Shown here piece after piece: positions 33,460-41,990 of a DNA stretch of 64,000 bases. How positions within the stretch are numbered: position 1 is the first letter of the stretch; each line of letters starts with the position of its first letter. The stretch is taken from NCBI GenBank assembly GCA_017438975.1, contig JAFRUH010000033.1, positions 62,001 to 126,000 on the forward strand, written 5' to 3'. Origin of the DNA: Bacteroidales bacterium (GTDB lineage: Bacteria > Bacteroidota > Bacteroidia > Bacteroidales > UBA932). Under the pieces are notes generated by a model, which worked only from the letters and a program-made list of their open reading frames with translations, ran no database searches and was not told the origin of the DNA. The translations under genes and the position numbers were made by a program.

Positions 33460-35125
33460 ACGTTTTTTCCTTACCCTCTTTGCAAGCATTCTGAGCGCAT
33501 GCTCGATGTACAAGGTCAAGTTAAAGCCCGCAAAGAATAGGGATGGGCAGAATGAACCCCCGATTAAGGCGGAGAACAACTTGTACGGTACGATTACCGA
33601 TACAGAAGGGACCCCTCTCCCGAATGTTCCGGTATCGGACGGCTATCAGATTGTTTTGACCGACGCAAACGGAATTTACCAGATGAAGGCAGATCCCAGG
33701 AGTACCTTCGTCTATTATAGTTTGCCCGCCGGATACGCCATTATCCAAAACGAGGAGACCCATTTAGCAGATTTCTTCCAGAAGATATCGCCAAATGTCA
33801 GAAATAAGAGAAATTTTATTCTGAAAAAGTTACCGACGGCATCCGATACCTTTACCTTTGCCGTTCTCGGGGACATCCATGTCCGAGACGCTGCCACTTG
33901 TTCCCAATTCAGCAGCAGTGTCATGCGTCCTGTCGGAGAGTATTTCCGGCAACATGTGCCGAAAGGACTCAAGTTCGGGATAAGCCTTGGAGACATAATT
34001 GACGATGCAAAAAATCCGGAAACGTTCAATCTCACCCGAGAAGCACTCGGTAACTGTCAGTGTGGACCCGGAGAGTATCTTCCGTTCTATACGGTTATCG
34101 GAAACCATGATCACAATGCCTTTGGAGGTGACAGTCGGTTTACAGGGACCGAAGATTTCGACCTGGGAGCAGTCCGGGATTTTATGGAGGCCTACGGCCC
34201 TACCTGCTATTCATTTAACATCGGCAAGGTCCACTTCATCAGTTTGGATGATTACATCGCCCGGCAGGCCAAGACCAACGGCTCCGCTATTCCCACGAAC
34301 GGGCGGCTGGGGTTAAGCGAGGATGTATACAAGTGGCTTCTGAGCGACCTGGACTATGTTGAGGACAAGGCATCCAAGATGGTTGTCATTCTTGCACACG
34401 TCCAACTCAGGGGGTTGAAAGATGCCCCCCATCGGGATGACATGATTGAACGGCTTGCCCCTTTCAACAGTGCATATCTTTTTACCGCAAATGCACATAT
34501 TTGTGAGAGTTACAAATATGAAGTCAAGACTCGGAATGGCAATTCTGTCATGGAGCGTATCCATGGTGTCCCGATGGGTAATTTCTGGTATTCGCAGTAC
34601 TGTCCTGACGGTGCTTCTGCCGGATTTTACGTCTACCATGTTGACGGGAACGATTTTTCCAGCTGGGAATACAGAAGCCTTCATGATTCCCAGGACCAGA
34701 TGCGTGTGTATGACTCAAACGATGTTTATGACAAAGAGACCGATTGGTCACACAAGTATGTCTGGTCCAATGAGAGCCTGTTTGCCGGCGGGAACTTCCT
34801 CCTAGCCCATATCTACCACGGAGACGAGGATTGGGAGGTAACTCTTGAACATGATGGCAAATCTGAAAAGATGACTTTCGCCAATAAACGGATTTACGAT
34901 TATTGTGTCAACGCTCATCTGGTCAACGATAACGTCCCCGGCATCAAGACCAACTTTCCCTTCTTTTGGGACCGCTCCGAGAACTGGTGGTACCTGAAAT
35001 TAGATCGCCCCGCCTCCGAATTGCGTGGATGGAAAGTGGTCGCCAAGGCCAGGTTCCCGGGGAGCAAGACGGTTCTTACCTATACTTGCGACCGGATTAC
35101 CCATACCCTTTCAGAGACGACATAA
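33452..35125 (+). CDS. Calcineurin-like metallophosphoesterase lipoprotein
   Basis: The 557-residue protein has a lipoprotein signal (ILSAC), an Ig-like N-terminal domain (about residues 42-125: LYGTITDTEGTPLPNVPV, TDANGIYQM), a calcineurin-like catalytic domain (about 133-400) and a C-terminal beta domain. The metal ligands are GDIH (Asp141, His143), GD at Asp181, GNHD (Asn218-His219-Asp220) and AHVQ; the last GHxH motif appears as NAHI, slightly off consensus. GC is markedly low in places (about 35% at 33781-33840, against about 60% outside). It is the last gene before the second copy of the 53-bp repeat. Confidence 0.88.
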   Translation: MNRRFFLTLFASILSACSMYKVKLKPAKNRDGQNEPPIKAENNLYGTITDTEGTPLPNVPVSDGYQIVLTDANGIYQMKADPRSTFVYYSLPAGYAIIQNEETHLADFFQKISPNVRNKRNFILKKLPTASDTFTFAVLGDIHVRDAATCSQFSSSVMRPVGEYFRQHVPKGLKFGISLGDIIDDAKNPETFNLTREALGNCQCGPGEYLPFYTVIGNHDHNAFGGDSRFTGTEDFDLGAVRDFMEAYGPTCYSFNIGKVHFISLDDYIARQAKTNGSAIPTNGRLGLSEDVYKWLLSDLDYVEDKASKMVVILAHVQLRGLKDAPHRDDMIERLAPFNSAYLFTANAHICESYKYEVKTRNGNSVMERIHGVPMGNFWYSQYCPDGASAGFYVYHVDGNDFSSWEYRSLHDSQDQMRVYDSNDVYDKETDWSHKYVWSNESLFAGGNFLLAHIYHGDEDWEVTLEHDGKSEKMTFANKRIYDYCVNAHLVNDNVPGIKTNFPFFWDRSENWWYLKLDRPASELRGWKVVAKARFPGSKTVLTYTCDRITHTLSETT

Positions 35126-35129
35126 TTGT

Positions 35130-35182
35130 AGCGTCTCGACGCCGCCATCGAAGCCTATCGCGACAGCGTCCAGCGCTGCTAA
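35130..35182 (+). repeat. 53-bp direct repeat, copy 2 (detached SIS gene end)
   Basis: This is an exact copy of 31302-31354 with no gene body in front of it. It lies four bases after the phosphoesterase stop and five bases before the end of the convergent GH2 gene. Before the cassette arrived, the SIS gene probably ended here, directly against the GH2 gene. Confidence 0.97.
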
Positions 35183-35187
35183 CGGCT

Positions 35188-38034
35188 TTACTTGCTCTCC
35201 AGTTTGTAAACCAGGAAGCGACACCCTTCGGAGCTGTTCCGGAAACGGAACGGCTCCAGTCGTGTTACGCTGCGCCCTTCCGGGACGGAAACACCCTTGA
35301 ACACCTTCCGCTCCAGCACCCTGCCCTTTTCGTTCTGCAGCTCGACCGTCAAGGTCGCCGTACAGGCCTCGCCGAGATTGAAGATCACGGGACGGACCGG
35401 GTCGCCGGGTCCATAGACCACATCCACGTCGTCGCTGCCCGCCCAGGTCTTTGAAAAAACCATCCGGTTAGCGTGGAACGCCAGTTTCGGGACTCCGAAC
35501 GGATCGACCAGCGGCTTCTGGTAGGTGACCATGTTGGGGCCCGACTCCAGGGTGCACCAGGAGAACCCGCTGACCCCCATCAGGGTCTGCTTCTTCATGG
35601 ACTCCCAGGCGGAAAACGCCTGCCAGCCCTGGCTAGCACGCCACTCGTCATTCCCGAGAAGGCGGCCGATGGTCCCTTTCTCGTAATTCTTTTCATAGGA
35701 AGACAACTCGAACCAGGGTTCCTTCCGGGCCAGCGCCCAGTTCGGCTGGGCAATCGATTCCTCGTGCTCGAAATTGAAGTAGCAGAGGTCTTTGGCTTCC
35801 AGGCAGGATTTCGCCCAAGGCGACGGCGCTTTCCGCAGGACGCTCCAGTCCTTCTCGTATCCCGTATAGGAATCCTGGCTGCCCCGGGTCATCATCCGGT
35901 GCATCAGATTCGGATTGGGCGCATGCTTCCCTCCCTTAATATCGAGGGTTCCGTCATAGTTCGCGTAATGCATGTGCTGCCAGAAGGAGGTCGGGGAGAC
36001 CAGCCGGCTGCTGTCCGTCTCCGTGATGATCGGAACAATCTGATTGATAAAGTCCTCCGAATCGTTGAAATCGTGCCGCTTGAACCGGTTCGGGTGGTTG
36101 CTCGCCTCCCACATGACGATTGAAGGGTGGTTGTACACCTGCCGCATATATGTGGCATAATTTGCGAAATCGACGTTCCAGGCCTCTCCTTCCCGGATCC
36201 ATCCCGCCGTCTGCCAGATTAGGTAGAGGCCGAGCTGGTCGGCGTATTCGGCGTAGCGGGGATCATTGATCCCGTCCGAGGTGTTGAGCTGGGCATGGAC
36301 ATGGATCCTAAGCAGGTTCCCGAGCGCTTTGGTCATCATCAGTTCGCGCATGACCATCCCGTCCGTGGCGCAGCGGATCGTCTTGGAGATGGTTTCCAGC
36401 GGGAGGCGGAAACCCATGATCTGGGCCCCGTTCAGCATTTCCGGGCGGTGGTTGATATAGAGGACCCCTTCCCGCTGCTCGATGACGCGGATCCCGGTCG
36501 TCGTGACGTAATCGTCCACCGGCTTCCCGTTTTCGTCTTTCAGGATCACTTCGACCCGGTACAGCCGGGGTTCCGCCGGGCTCCAGAGCGCCGGATCGTC
36601 GAGGGTCAGGTCCATCTCCACGGGATTGTCGACTCGCGGCCGGAGCGAGACCTTACGCTCGAGGGACGCCACGCAGGGGCCCTCTTCCGGGAACCAGGGA
36701 TAATAATTCACCTGCACGAGTCCGGTACCGGGCAGGCCGGTGTCGTTCCGGAGCGTAATCTTATGGTGCTGGACAGCCTTCGACCCGTCCAGGGAGGCGG
36801 TATGGACCAGGGCCTCCACAATGCGGTCCGGCGTATCGGTCAGGACCAGCTCCGTCCGGCCGAGGAACCAGCCGATATAGGGATCGGAGGGGGCGTGGAG
36901 CATGTGCCGCTCCGGCTCAAAAGGCTTGACCCGCACGGCGATGGTATTTTCCCGCCCGGGAATCAGATACGGACCGATTTCGATTTCCCGGGGAATCCGG
37001 CCCTCCAGGACCGCCGCCACTTCACCGTTGATCCAGACCTCCCCTGCAGGATCGAGCGTTTCCATCCGAAGCAGGGCGTGGCTGAAGGAATCCACCTGGA
37101 CACGGGTCCTGAGGTAATAACTCTCTCCGGCGTCCTTCAGGCCTCCGTGTGAAGACGGCAGCAGAACCTCTTCCCAGGCCGAATCGTCATAGCCGAAAGT
37201 CTGCCACCCGTCCATGGACGGAACCGGCTCGAAATCCTCATCCCAGACCAGTTCCGACCGGTACGGCGTACGGAGATTCTCCTCCTGGCGCACGAAACGG
37301 TAGAAGGAAAGAGCCTCGACGGACGCTTTCCCGGACGGAGCGCCGATGGAAAATGCGGTGACGGGACCTCCCTTCCAGGGAATCTCTTTCACGGTCTTCC
37401 CCTCCGAGGAAAGGAAAATCCGTCCGTTCACGAGGTCCCCGTAAATCTCGAAGGACATCAGGGCTCCGACGGCGATCTCGAGAGGCATCCCCGCGGCCGG
37501 GGAAAGACGGACCACCAATCCGGAAGGGACGTCGCTGAGGAACACCTTGATCCGGAAACGCCAGTCGGCGGGGTCCATTCCCGGAGAAGCCATGACCCCG
37601 TCGAGGACGAGGCGCCCGTTCTCGATCCAGGCCCCGTCCCTGGTCCATTCCCGCAGCGCGGCATCTTTCCCGGACTCCTTTCCTCTCTTATAACCATAGG
37701 CGCGCCACGCTTTCAGCGGAAGCGTCCTCCGGACAGAGGTCAGAGGCCGGGGCTTGACCCTGGCAAGGCGTTCCTGAACCGCCGATTCCGGGAACAGGGG
37801 CGTATCCAGGCCCGGATCCCCCCAGAAACGGGAAGCGTAAGCGGCGTACTTGTTCAGCAGGTCGACCCGCTGATCCGTGTCCAGCCACTCCGTTTCCCCG
37901 TGGAAATCCGTGCTCCCGTCTGCTTTCGGGTCTTTCGTAAAATACCGCATCTCGAAAGTGGTCTGCATCTGCTGCGCACCCGCCGGAAGGACTGCCATCC
38001 AGGCGAGAAGAAAAAGGACGATTCGGCTCCTCAT
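35188..38034 (-). CDS. Exported GH2-like protein with altered active-site motif
   Basis: The 948-residue protein has a signal peptide (LPAGAQ), a long N-terminal region of its own (about residues 20-270), a GH2 sugar-binding domain (about 270-400: SYYLRTRVQV, EVWINGEVAAVLEG), an Ig-like domain (about 410-530) and a TIM-barrel region (about 530-830). In most GH2 enzymes the acid/base is the Glu of an Asn-Glu pair; here the site reads VMWEASNHP, with Asn646-His647, although Glu643 is close by. FEHEES near residue 760 is a possible nucleophile region. It may be an inactive or chemically divergent GH2. It is convergent with the cassette and divergent from the FAD oxidoreductase gene. Confidence 0.78.
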   Translation of the reverse strand: MRSRIVLFLLAWMAVLPAGAQQMQTTFEMRYFTKDPKADGSTDFHGETEWLDTDQRVDLLNKYAAYASRFWGDPGLDTPLFPESAVQERLARVKPRPLTSVRRTLPLKAWRAYGYKRGKESGKDAALREWTRDGAWIENGRLVLDGVMASPGMDPADWRFRIKVFLSDVPSGLVVRLSPAAGMPLEIAVGALMSFEIYGDLVNGRIFLSSEGKTVKEIPWKGGPVTAFSIGAPSGKASVEALSFYRFVRQEENLRTPYRSELVWDEDFEPVPSMDGWQTFGYDDSAWEEVLLPSSHGGLKDAGESYYLRTRVQVDSFSHALLRMETLDPAGEVWINGEVAAVLEGRIPREIEIGPYLIPGRENTIAVRVKPFEPERHMLHAPSDPYIGWFLGRTELVLTDTPDRIVEALVHTASLDGSKAVQHHKITLRNDTGLPGTGLVQVNYYPWFPEEGPCVASLERKVSLRPRVDNPVEMDLTLDDPALWSPAEPRLYRVEVILKDENGKPVDDYVTTTGIRVIEQREGVLYINHRPEMLNGAQIMGFRLPLETISKTIRCATDGMVMRELMMTKALGNLLRIHVHAQLNTSDGINDPRYAEYADQLGLYLIWQTAGWIREGEAWNVDFANYATYMRQVYNHPSIVMWEASNHPNRFKRHDFNDSEDFINQIVPIITETDSSRLVSPTSFWQHMHYANYDGTLDIKGGKHAPNPNLMHRMMTRGSQDSYTGYEKDWSVLRKAPSPWAKSCLEAKDLCYFNFEHEESIAQPNWALARKEPWFELSSYEKNYEKGTIGRLLGNDEWRASQGWQAFSAWESMKKQTLMGVSGFSWCTLESGPNMVTYQKPLVDPFGVPKLAFHANRMVFSKTWAGSDDVDVVYGPGDPVRPVIFNLGEACTATLTVELQNEKGRVLERKVFKGVSVPEGRSVTRLEPFRFRNSSEGCRFLVYKLESK

Positions 38035-38059
38035 AAATACCTTTGATTGCTATTCTCCT

Positions 38060-38067
38060 CAAATATA
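38060..38067 (-). promoter_or_regulatory. Candidate -7 element of the GH2-like gene
   Basis: On the minus strand this reads TATATTTG (TAnnTTTG), 25 bases before the ATG at 38034. No good -33 box is visible. Confidence 0.45.
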
Positions 38068-38091
38068 CGATAAACTGTTCTGATTTTTTTA

Positions 38092-38099
38092 TATCTTCG
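38092..38099 (+). promoter_or_regulatory. Candidate -7 element of the two-domain FAD oxidoreductase gene
   Basis: TATCTTCG matches TAnnTTTG with one change and lies 19 bases before the ATG at 38119. It faces away from the GH2-like promoter in the same short spacer. Confidence 0.4.
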
Positions 38100-38118
38100 C
38101 TGCAAAGAGTTCCTCCCT

Positions 38119-39972
38119 ATGAAAAAAAGCATCTCACTTCTTCTGGTTTCCCTCTTGCTGCTGGGCTGCTCGAGCGCACCCGCTGCCTTCATCGACGCTG
38201 AATCTCTCGAAAATCCCGGGGGCTGGGTCACGGACCAGCAGGCGATGGATGTCCTCGGTTCGCCGTACCTCCTCGCCCATGGCGCGGGCGTACCGGTCGA
38301 GGACGCGTCCGGGACAGTAACGCTTCCGGAGACAGGGCGCTGGCACGTCTGGGTCCGGACCTATAACTGGACTTCGCCCTGGTCGGAGAAGGAAGGACCG
38401 GGAGCGTTCTGCGTAACCATCGGCGGAGAATCGCTGGGGAAGACCTGCGGGACGACCGGAAAAGGATGGGAATGGCAGTATGCCGGGAGTTTCAGGGCCT
38501 CCGGGAAGGAGATTTCCCTCGGCCTTCACGATCTCACGGGATTCGACGGTCGGTGTGATGCGGTCGCCTTGACCAAGTCACGCAGGGCGGTCCTTCCGGA
38601 GACTCCCGAGGAAATGCACGCGCTCCGTCTCGCCTTCGATCCGGACTATGATACACCGGCCGAAACGACTGAGTATGATTTCGTTGTCGTAGGAGGCGGG
38701 ATCTCCGGGATCTGTGCCGCCGTCGCCGCCGCCCGGCTCGGGCTGAAAGTCGCCATCCTCAACGATCGGCCGGTCCTCGGAGGCAACAACAGCGCCGAAA
38801 TCCGGGTCCATCTCGGGGGCCGGATCGAACTGGATCCTTATCCGAACCTCGGGAACCTGATCAAAGAATTCGGCCACAAGGCGTGCAAGAACGCTGACGC
38901 GGCGGAAAAATTCGAGGACGGGAAAAAGGAGGATATCCTCCGTAGCGCAGGGGTCGATATCTTCGCTCCCTACCACGCCGTTTCGGTCGTCAAGGACGGC
39001 TCCCGGATCGCATCGGTCGATGCCAGGGAGATCAATTCCGGGAAACTGATCCGCCTCTCGGCTCCGCTCTTTTCCGATTGCACCGGTGACGGGAACCTCG
39101 GGTTCATGGCCGGTGCCGACTGGACGGAAGGGCGGGAGGCCAGGAGCGAATACAACGAACCCATGGCCCCGGAAACGGCTGACAAAGAGCATCTTGGAGC
39201 CTCGCTCCTCTGGAACTCGAAGGACACCGGCGCACCCTCTGCCTTCCCCGAATTCGAATATGGACTCCACTTCTCGGACAGCACGGTCCAACGGGTGAAA
39301 AAGAGCGAATGGTACTGGGAGACCGGCCTCAGCGACGATATGATCAAGGACGTCGAACGCATCCGCGACTTCGGCCTCCTCGCGGTCTATTCGAACTGGT
39401 CATTCCTGAAAAACCACGCCTCCGGGGCGGAAGAATTCACCAGCCGCGCCCTCGACTGGGTCGCCTATATTACCGGGAAGCGCGAATCCCGGCGCCTCCT
39501 CGGGGACCATGTCCTGACGGAAAACGACATCGTGGACGTCATTCCCTATCCGGACGGAACCTGCTCGACTTCCTGGTCCATCGACCTCCACTACCGGAAA
39601 CCCGAGAACAGCCGGGACTTCCCCGGGATGGAGTTCATGACGACCGCGGAGCACAAGTATTTCGAGCCCTATCCGATTCCCTACCGCTGCCTGTACAGCC
39701 GCAATATTGACAATCTTTTCATGGCCGGACGGGACATCAGCGCGACGCACGTCGCCCTCGGATCGACCCGGGTCATCCGCACCTGCGGCATGATGGGCGA
39801 GGTCGTCGGCATGGCGGCGTCCGTCTGCAAGGCCCACGGGTCCCTGCCCCGGAGCGTCTATACGGATTATCTGTCAGAGCTCCAGGCCCTTATGAAAGAG
39901 GGCGTCGGCCAGAAAGGTCTCCCCAACGACCAGACTTTCTGCATTCACGGCTGCTACCCGCCGAAGCAGTGA
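38119..39972 (+). CDS. Exported FAD-dependent oxidoreductase with N-terminal beta-sandwich
   Basis: The 617-residue lipoprotein (signal LLLLGC) has a carbohydrate-binding-like beta-sandwich (about residues 22-155: WHVWVRTYNWTSPW, AGSFRASGKEISLGLHD), then an FAD domain (about 185-605) with VVVGGGISGICAAVAA, GGNNSAEIRVHLGG, DCTGDGNLGFMAGA and the C-terminal GRDISATHVALGSTR. The FAD part is of the PF12831 type also seen at 48940 and 62789. These proteins recur in Bacteroidota polysaccharide loci and are sometimes named after xanthan lyase; their reactions are mostly unknown. It ends three bases from the convergent Lrp gene. Redox action on a sugar is an inference. Confidence 0.8.
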   Translation: MKKSISLLLVSLLLLGCSSAPAAFIDAESLENPGGWVTDQQAMDVLGSPYLLAHGAGVPVEDASGTVTLPETGRWHVWVRTYNWTSPWSEKEGPGAFCVTIGGESLGKTCGTTGKGWEWQYAGSFRASGKEISLGLHDLTGFDGRCDAVALTKSRRAVLPETPEEMHALRLAFDPDYDTPAETTEYDFVVVGGGISGICAAVAAARLGLKVAILNDRPVLGGNNSAEIRVHLGGRIELDPYPNLGNLIKEFGHKACKNADAAEKFEDGKKEDILRSAGVDIFAPYHAVSVVKDGSRIASVDAREINSGKLIRLSAPLFSDCTGDGNLGFMAGADWTEGREARSEYNEPMAPETADKEHLGASLLWNSKDTGAPSAFPEFEYGLHFSDSTVQRVKKSEWYWETGLSDDMIKDVERIRDFGLLAVYSNWSFLKNHASGAEEFTSRALDWVAYITGKRESRRLLGDHVLTENDIVDVIPYPDGTCSTSWSIDLHYRKPENSRDFPGMEFMTTAEHKYFEPYPIPYRCLYSRNIDNLFMAGRDISATHVALGSTRVIRTCGMMGEVVGMAASVCKAHGSLPRSVYTDYLSELQALMKEGVGQKGLPNDQTFCIHGCYPPKQ

Positions 39973-39975
39973 CCC

Positions 39976-40440
39976 CTACAGCGGCAGGCCGCAGATATTC
40001 TTGATCTCGTTCATCACGAAGGAACTCTGGACAGACCCCAGGCTGTCGATGGTTCCGAGCGTGTTGATGAGGAAGTCGTTGTAGTACTGCATGTCCGGGG
40101 CGTAAATCTTGAGAAGGTAATCGAAATCGCCCGAAATGTTGTAGCATTCAGCCACTTCCGGGATATCCTTCACCCGGTTTACGAAATCATTGGCGATCTC
40201 CTTCCCCATCCGCCGGAGGCGCACGCTGCAGAACACCAGGAAGCCGCGTCCGAGCTTGGCGGCGTCCAGGACGGCCGTATAGCGGCGGATGAAACCCTCT
40301 TTTTCCAGTCGGTGCAGGCGTTCGAAAACGGGGGTCGGGGAGAGATGGACCTTCAGGGCCAGGTCCTTGACGGTGATGCGGGCGTTCTCCTGGAGGACGC
40401 GAAGCATCTGGATGTCGGTTTTGTCGAGCGTTTCGGTCAT
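39976..40440 (-). CDS. Lrp/AsnC-family transcriptional regulator
   Basis: The 154-residue protein has an N-terminal helix-turn-helix (about residues 4-60: LDKTDIQMLRVLQENARIT, LSPTPVFERLHRLEKEGFI) and a C-terminal RAM effector domain (about 70-150). I start at ATG 40440 (MTETLDKTDIQ), because the family starts just before the first helix; upstream in-frame Met codons would add an atypical leader. It is divergent from metY across 155 bases, so amino-acid-responsive control of metY is likely. Confidence 0.9.
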   Translation of the reverse strand: MTETLDKTDIQMLRVLQENARITVKDLALKVHLSPTPVFERLHRLEKEGFIRRYTAVLDAAKLGRGFLVFCSVRLRRMGKEIANDFVNRVKDIPEVAECYNISGDFDYLLKIYAPDMQYYNDFLINTLGTIDSLGSVQSSFVMNEIKNICGLPL

Positions 40441-40541
40441 AGTGGAATCTTTTGTCGGAGAGGACTTTACTCTGGTCATTCAAACCACATCCCCTGCGAT
40501 TGTTGGCAAATTTAGAGGATTCCTCCTAATTTTCAAAGTTT

Positions 40542-40573
40542 CTTGTTTGAAATCTCCGCACGCCATAACTTTG
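40542..40573 (+). promoter_or_regulatory. Promoter of metY
   Basis: CTTG at 40542-40545, a 20-base spacer and TAACTTTG at 40566-40573 match the Bacteroidota pattern. A second TTTG at 40546-40549 gives only 16 bases. The metY ATG follows at 40596. Confidence 0.65.
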
Positions 40574-40595
40574 CAAGCAGAAAAATACAACGATT

Positions 40596-41885
40596 ATGGC
40601 AACACGCAAACTTCACTTCGAGACCCTTCAGCTCCACGTAGGACAGGAGCACGCAGACCCCGCAACCGACGCCCGCGCGGTCCCCATCTACCAGACATCC
40701 TCCTATGTCTTCCATAACAGCGAGCACGCCGCCGCCCGCTTCGGCCTGGCGGATCCCGGCAACATCTACAGCCGCCTGACCAACACGACCCAGGACATCC
40801 TGGAACAGCGCATCGCCGCGTTGGAGGGCGGTGTGGGCGCCCTCGCCGTGGCATCCGGCGCCGCCGCCATCACCTATTCCATCCTGAACATCACCCGCGC
40901 GGGGGACCATGTCGTCGCGGCCAAGACCATCTACGGCGGCACCTATGACCTCCTGCAGCACACGCTCGTCCCCTACGGAATCTCGACCACCTTCGTCGAC
41001 CCCGCCGACATCGGGAACTTCGAAAAAGCCATCCGCCCGGAAACGAAACTCCTGTTCATCGAGACTTTCGGCAACCCCAACGGCAATGTCATCGACATCG
41101 AGAAAGTCGCGGAAATCGCCCACCGGCACCGGATTCCCCTCGTGGTGGACAACACCTTCGCGACACCCTTCCTCCTCCGGCCGATCGAACTCGGCGCCGA
41201 TATCGTGGTCCATTCCGCCACCAAGTTCATCGGCGGCCACGGCACCACCATCGGCGGCGTCATCGTGGACTCGGGGAAGTTCGACTGGAAGGCATCCGGC
41301 AAGTTCCCGCAGTTCACGGAACCAGAAAACAGCTATCATGGAATCGTCTTTGCCGACGCTGTCGGCCCGGCCGCCTATATCACCCGGGCCCGCGCCATCC
41401 TGCTCCGCGATACCGGCGCGACCCTCTCCCCGGTAAGCTGCTTCATCTTCCTGCAGGGCCTTGAGACCCTCTCGCTCCGGGTCGAGAGACATGTCGCCAA
41501 CGCCTTGAAAATCGTGGACTTCCTATCCCGGCACCCGAAGGTGGCCAAGGTCAACCACCCCTCCCTGCCGGACCATCCGGACCACGAGACCTACCGGAAG
41601 TACTTCCCCTGCGGAGGCGGGTCCATCTTCACCTTCGAGATAAAGGGAGGAAAGGACGAAGCGTTCCGGTTCATCGATTCCCTGGAGATCTTCTCCCTCC
41701 TCGCCAACGTAGCCGACGTCAAGTCGCTGGTCATCCACCCCGCCACGACCACGCATTCCCAGCTCACCGAAGCCGAGCTCACGGACCAGGGCATCTACCC
41801 GAGCACGATCCGCCTGTCCATCGGCACCGAGCACGTCGACGACCTCATCGCCGACCTCGCCCAGGCCCTCGACAGGATTGCATAA
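40596..41885 (+). CDS. metY: O-acetylhomoserine sulfhydrylase
   Basis: This is a 429-residue PLP enzyme of the Cys/Met metabolism family. The cofactor lysine is Lys210 in HSATKFIGGHG. VPIYQTSSYVF, YSRLTNTTQDILEQRIAALEGG and ETFGNPNGNV are typical of O-acetylhomoserine sulfhydrylases, which make homocysteine from O-acetylhomoserine and sulfide in the cytosol. Other family members (cystathionine synthases) are usually shorter, near 390 residues. It stands alone, divergent from the Lrp gene, with the terminator/inverted-repeat region after it. Confidence 0.94.
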   Translation: MATRKLHFETLQLHVGQEHADPATDARAVPIYQTSSYVFHNSEHAAARFGLADPGNIYSRLTNTTQDILEQRIAALEGGVGALAVASGAAAITYSILNITRAGDHVVAAKTIYGGTYDLLQHTLVPYGISTTFVDPADIGNFEKAIRPETKLLFIETFGNPNGNVIDIEKVAEIAHRHRIPLVVDNTFATPFLLRPIELGADIVVHSATKFIGGHGTTIGGVIVDSGKFDWKASGKFPQFTEPENSYHGIVFADAVGPAAYITRARAILLRDTGATLSPVSCFIFLQGLETLSLRVERHVANALKIVDFLSRHPKVAKVNHPSLPDHPDHETYRKYFPCGGGSIFTFEIKGGKDEAFRFIDSLEIFSLLANVADVKSLVIHPATTTHSQLTEAELTDQGIYPSTIRLSIGTEHVDDLIADLAQALDRIA

Positions 41886-41892
41886 GGGGACG

Positions 41893-41904
41893 CGTGGAGG
41901 CTAA
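41893..41904 (+). repeat. Left arm of a 12-bp inverted repeat around a terminator hairpin
   Basis: CGTGGAGGCTAA is the exact reverse complement of TTAGCCTCCACG at 41991-42002. The two arms enclose 86 bases that contain the hairpin at 41935-41960. It begins eight bases after the metY stop. Confidence 0.85.
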
Positions 41905-41930
41905 TCCGTTCTCTATCAACCGTTTTCAAG

Positions 41931-41960
41931 AAAAACGTCTGGTGCAAATGCACCAGACGT
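41931..41960 (-). terminator. Strong terminator of the second SusC/SusD operon
   Basis: ACGTCTGGTGC (41935-41945) and GCACCAGACGT (41950-41960) form a perfect 11-bp stem with an AAAT loop. On the minus strand the stem is followed directly by TTTTT, so it is a rho-independent terminator for the SusD gene ending at 42006. In the metY direction there is no T-run, though the hairpin could still protect that transcript's end. Confidence 0.8.
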
Positions 41961-41990
41961 AAACACAATAACATTAAAGGAGCCAAGAGG

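Noticed and set aside
31302-35182. The 53-bp repeats as target-site duplication of an insertion sequence or transposon
   Set aside because: 53 bases is much longer than normal target duplications, no terminal inverted repeats are visible and no transposase lies between the copies.
41935-41960. The palindromic hairpin as a regulator operator for metY
   Set aside because: It lies after the metY stop and is followed by a T-run in the opposite direction, which fits a terminator better.
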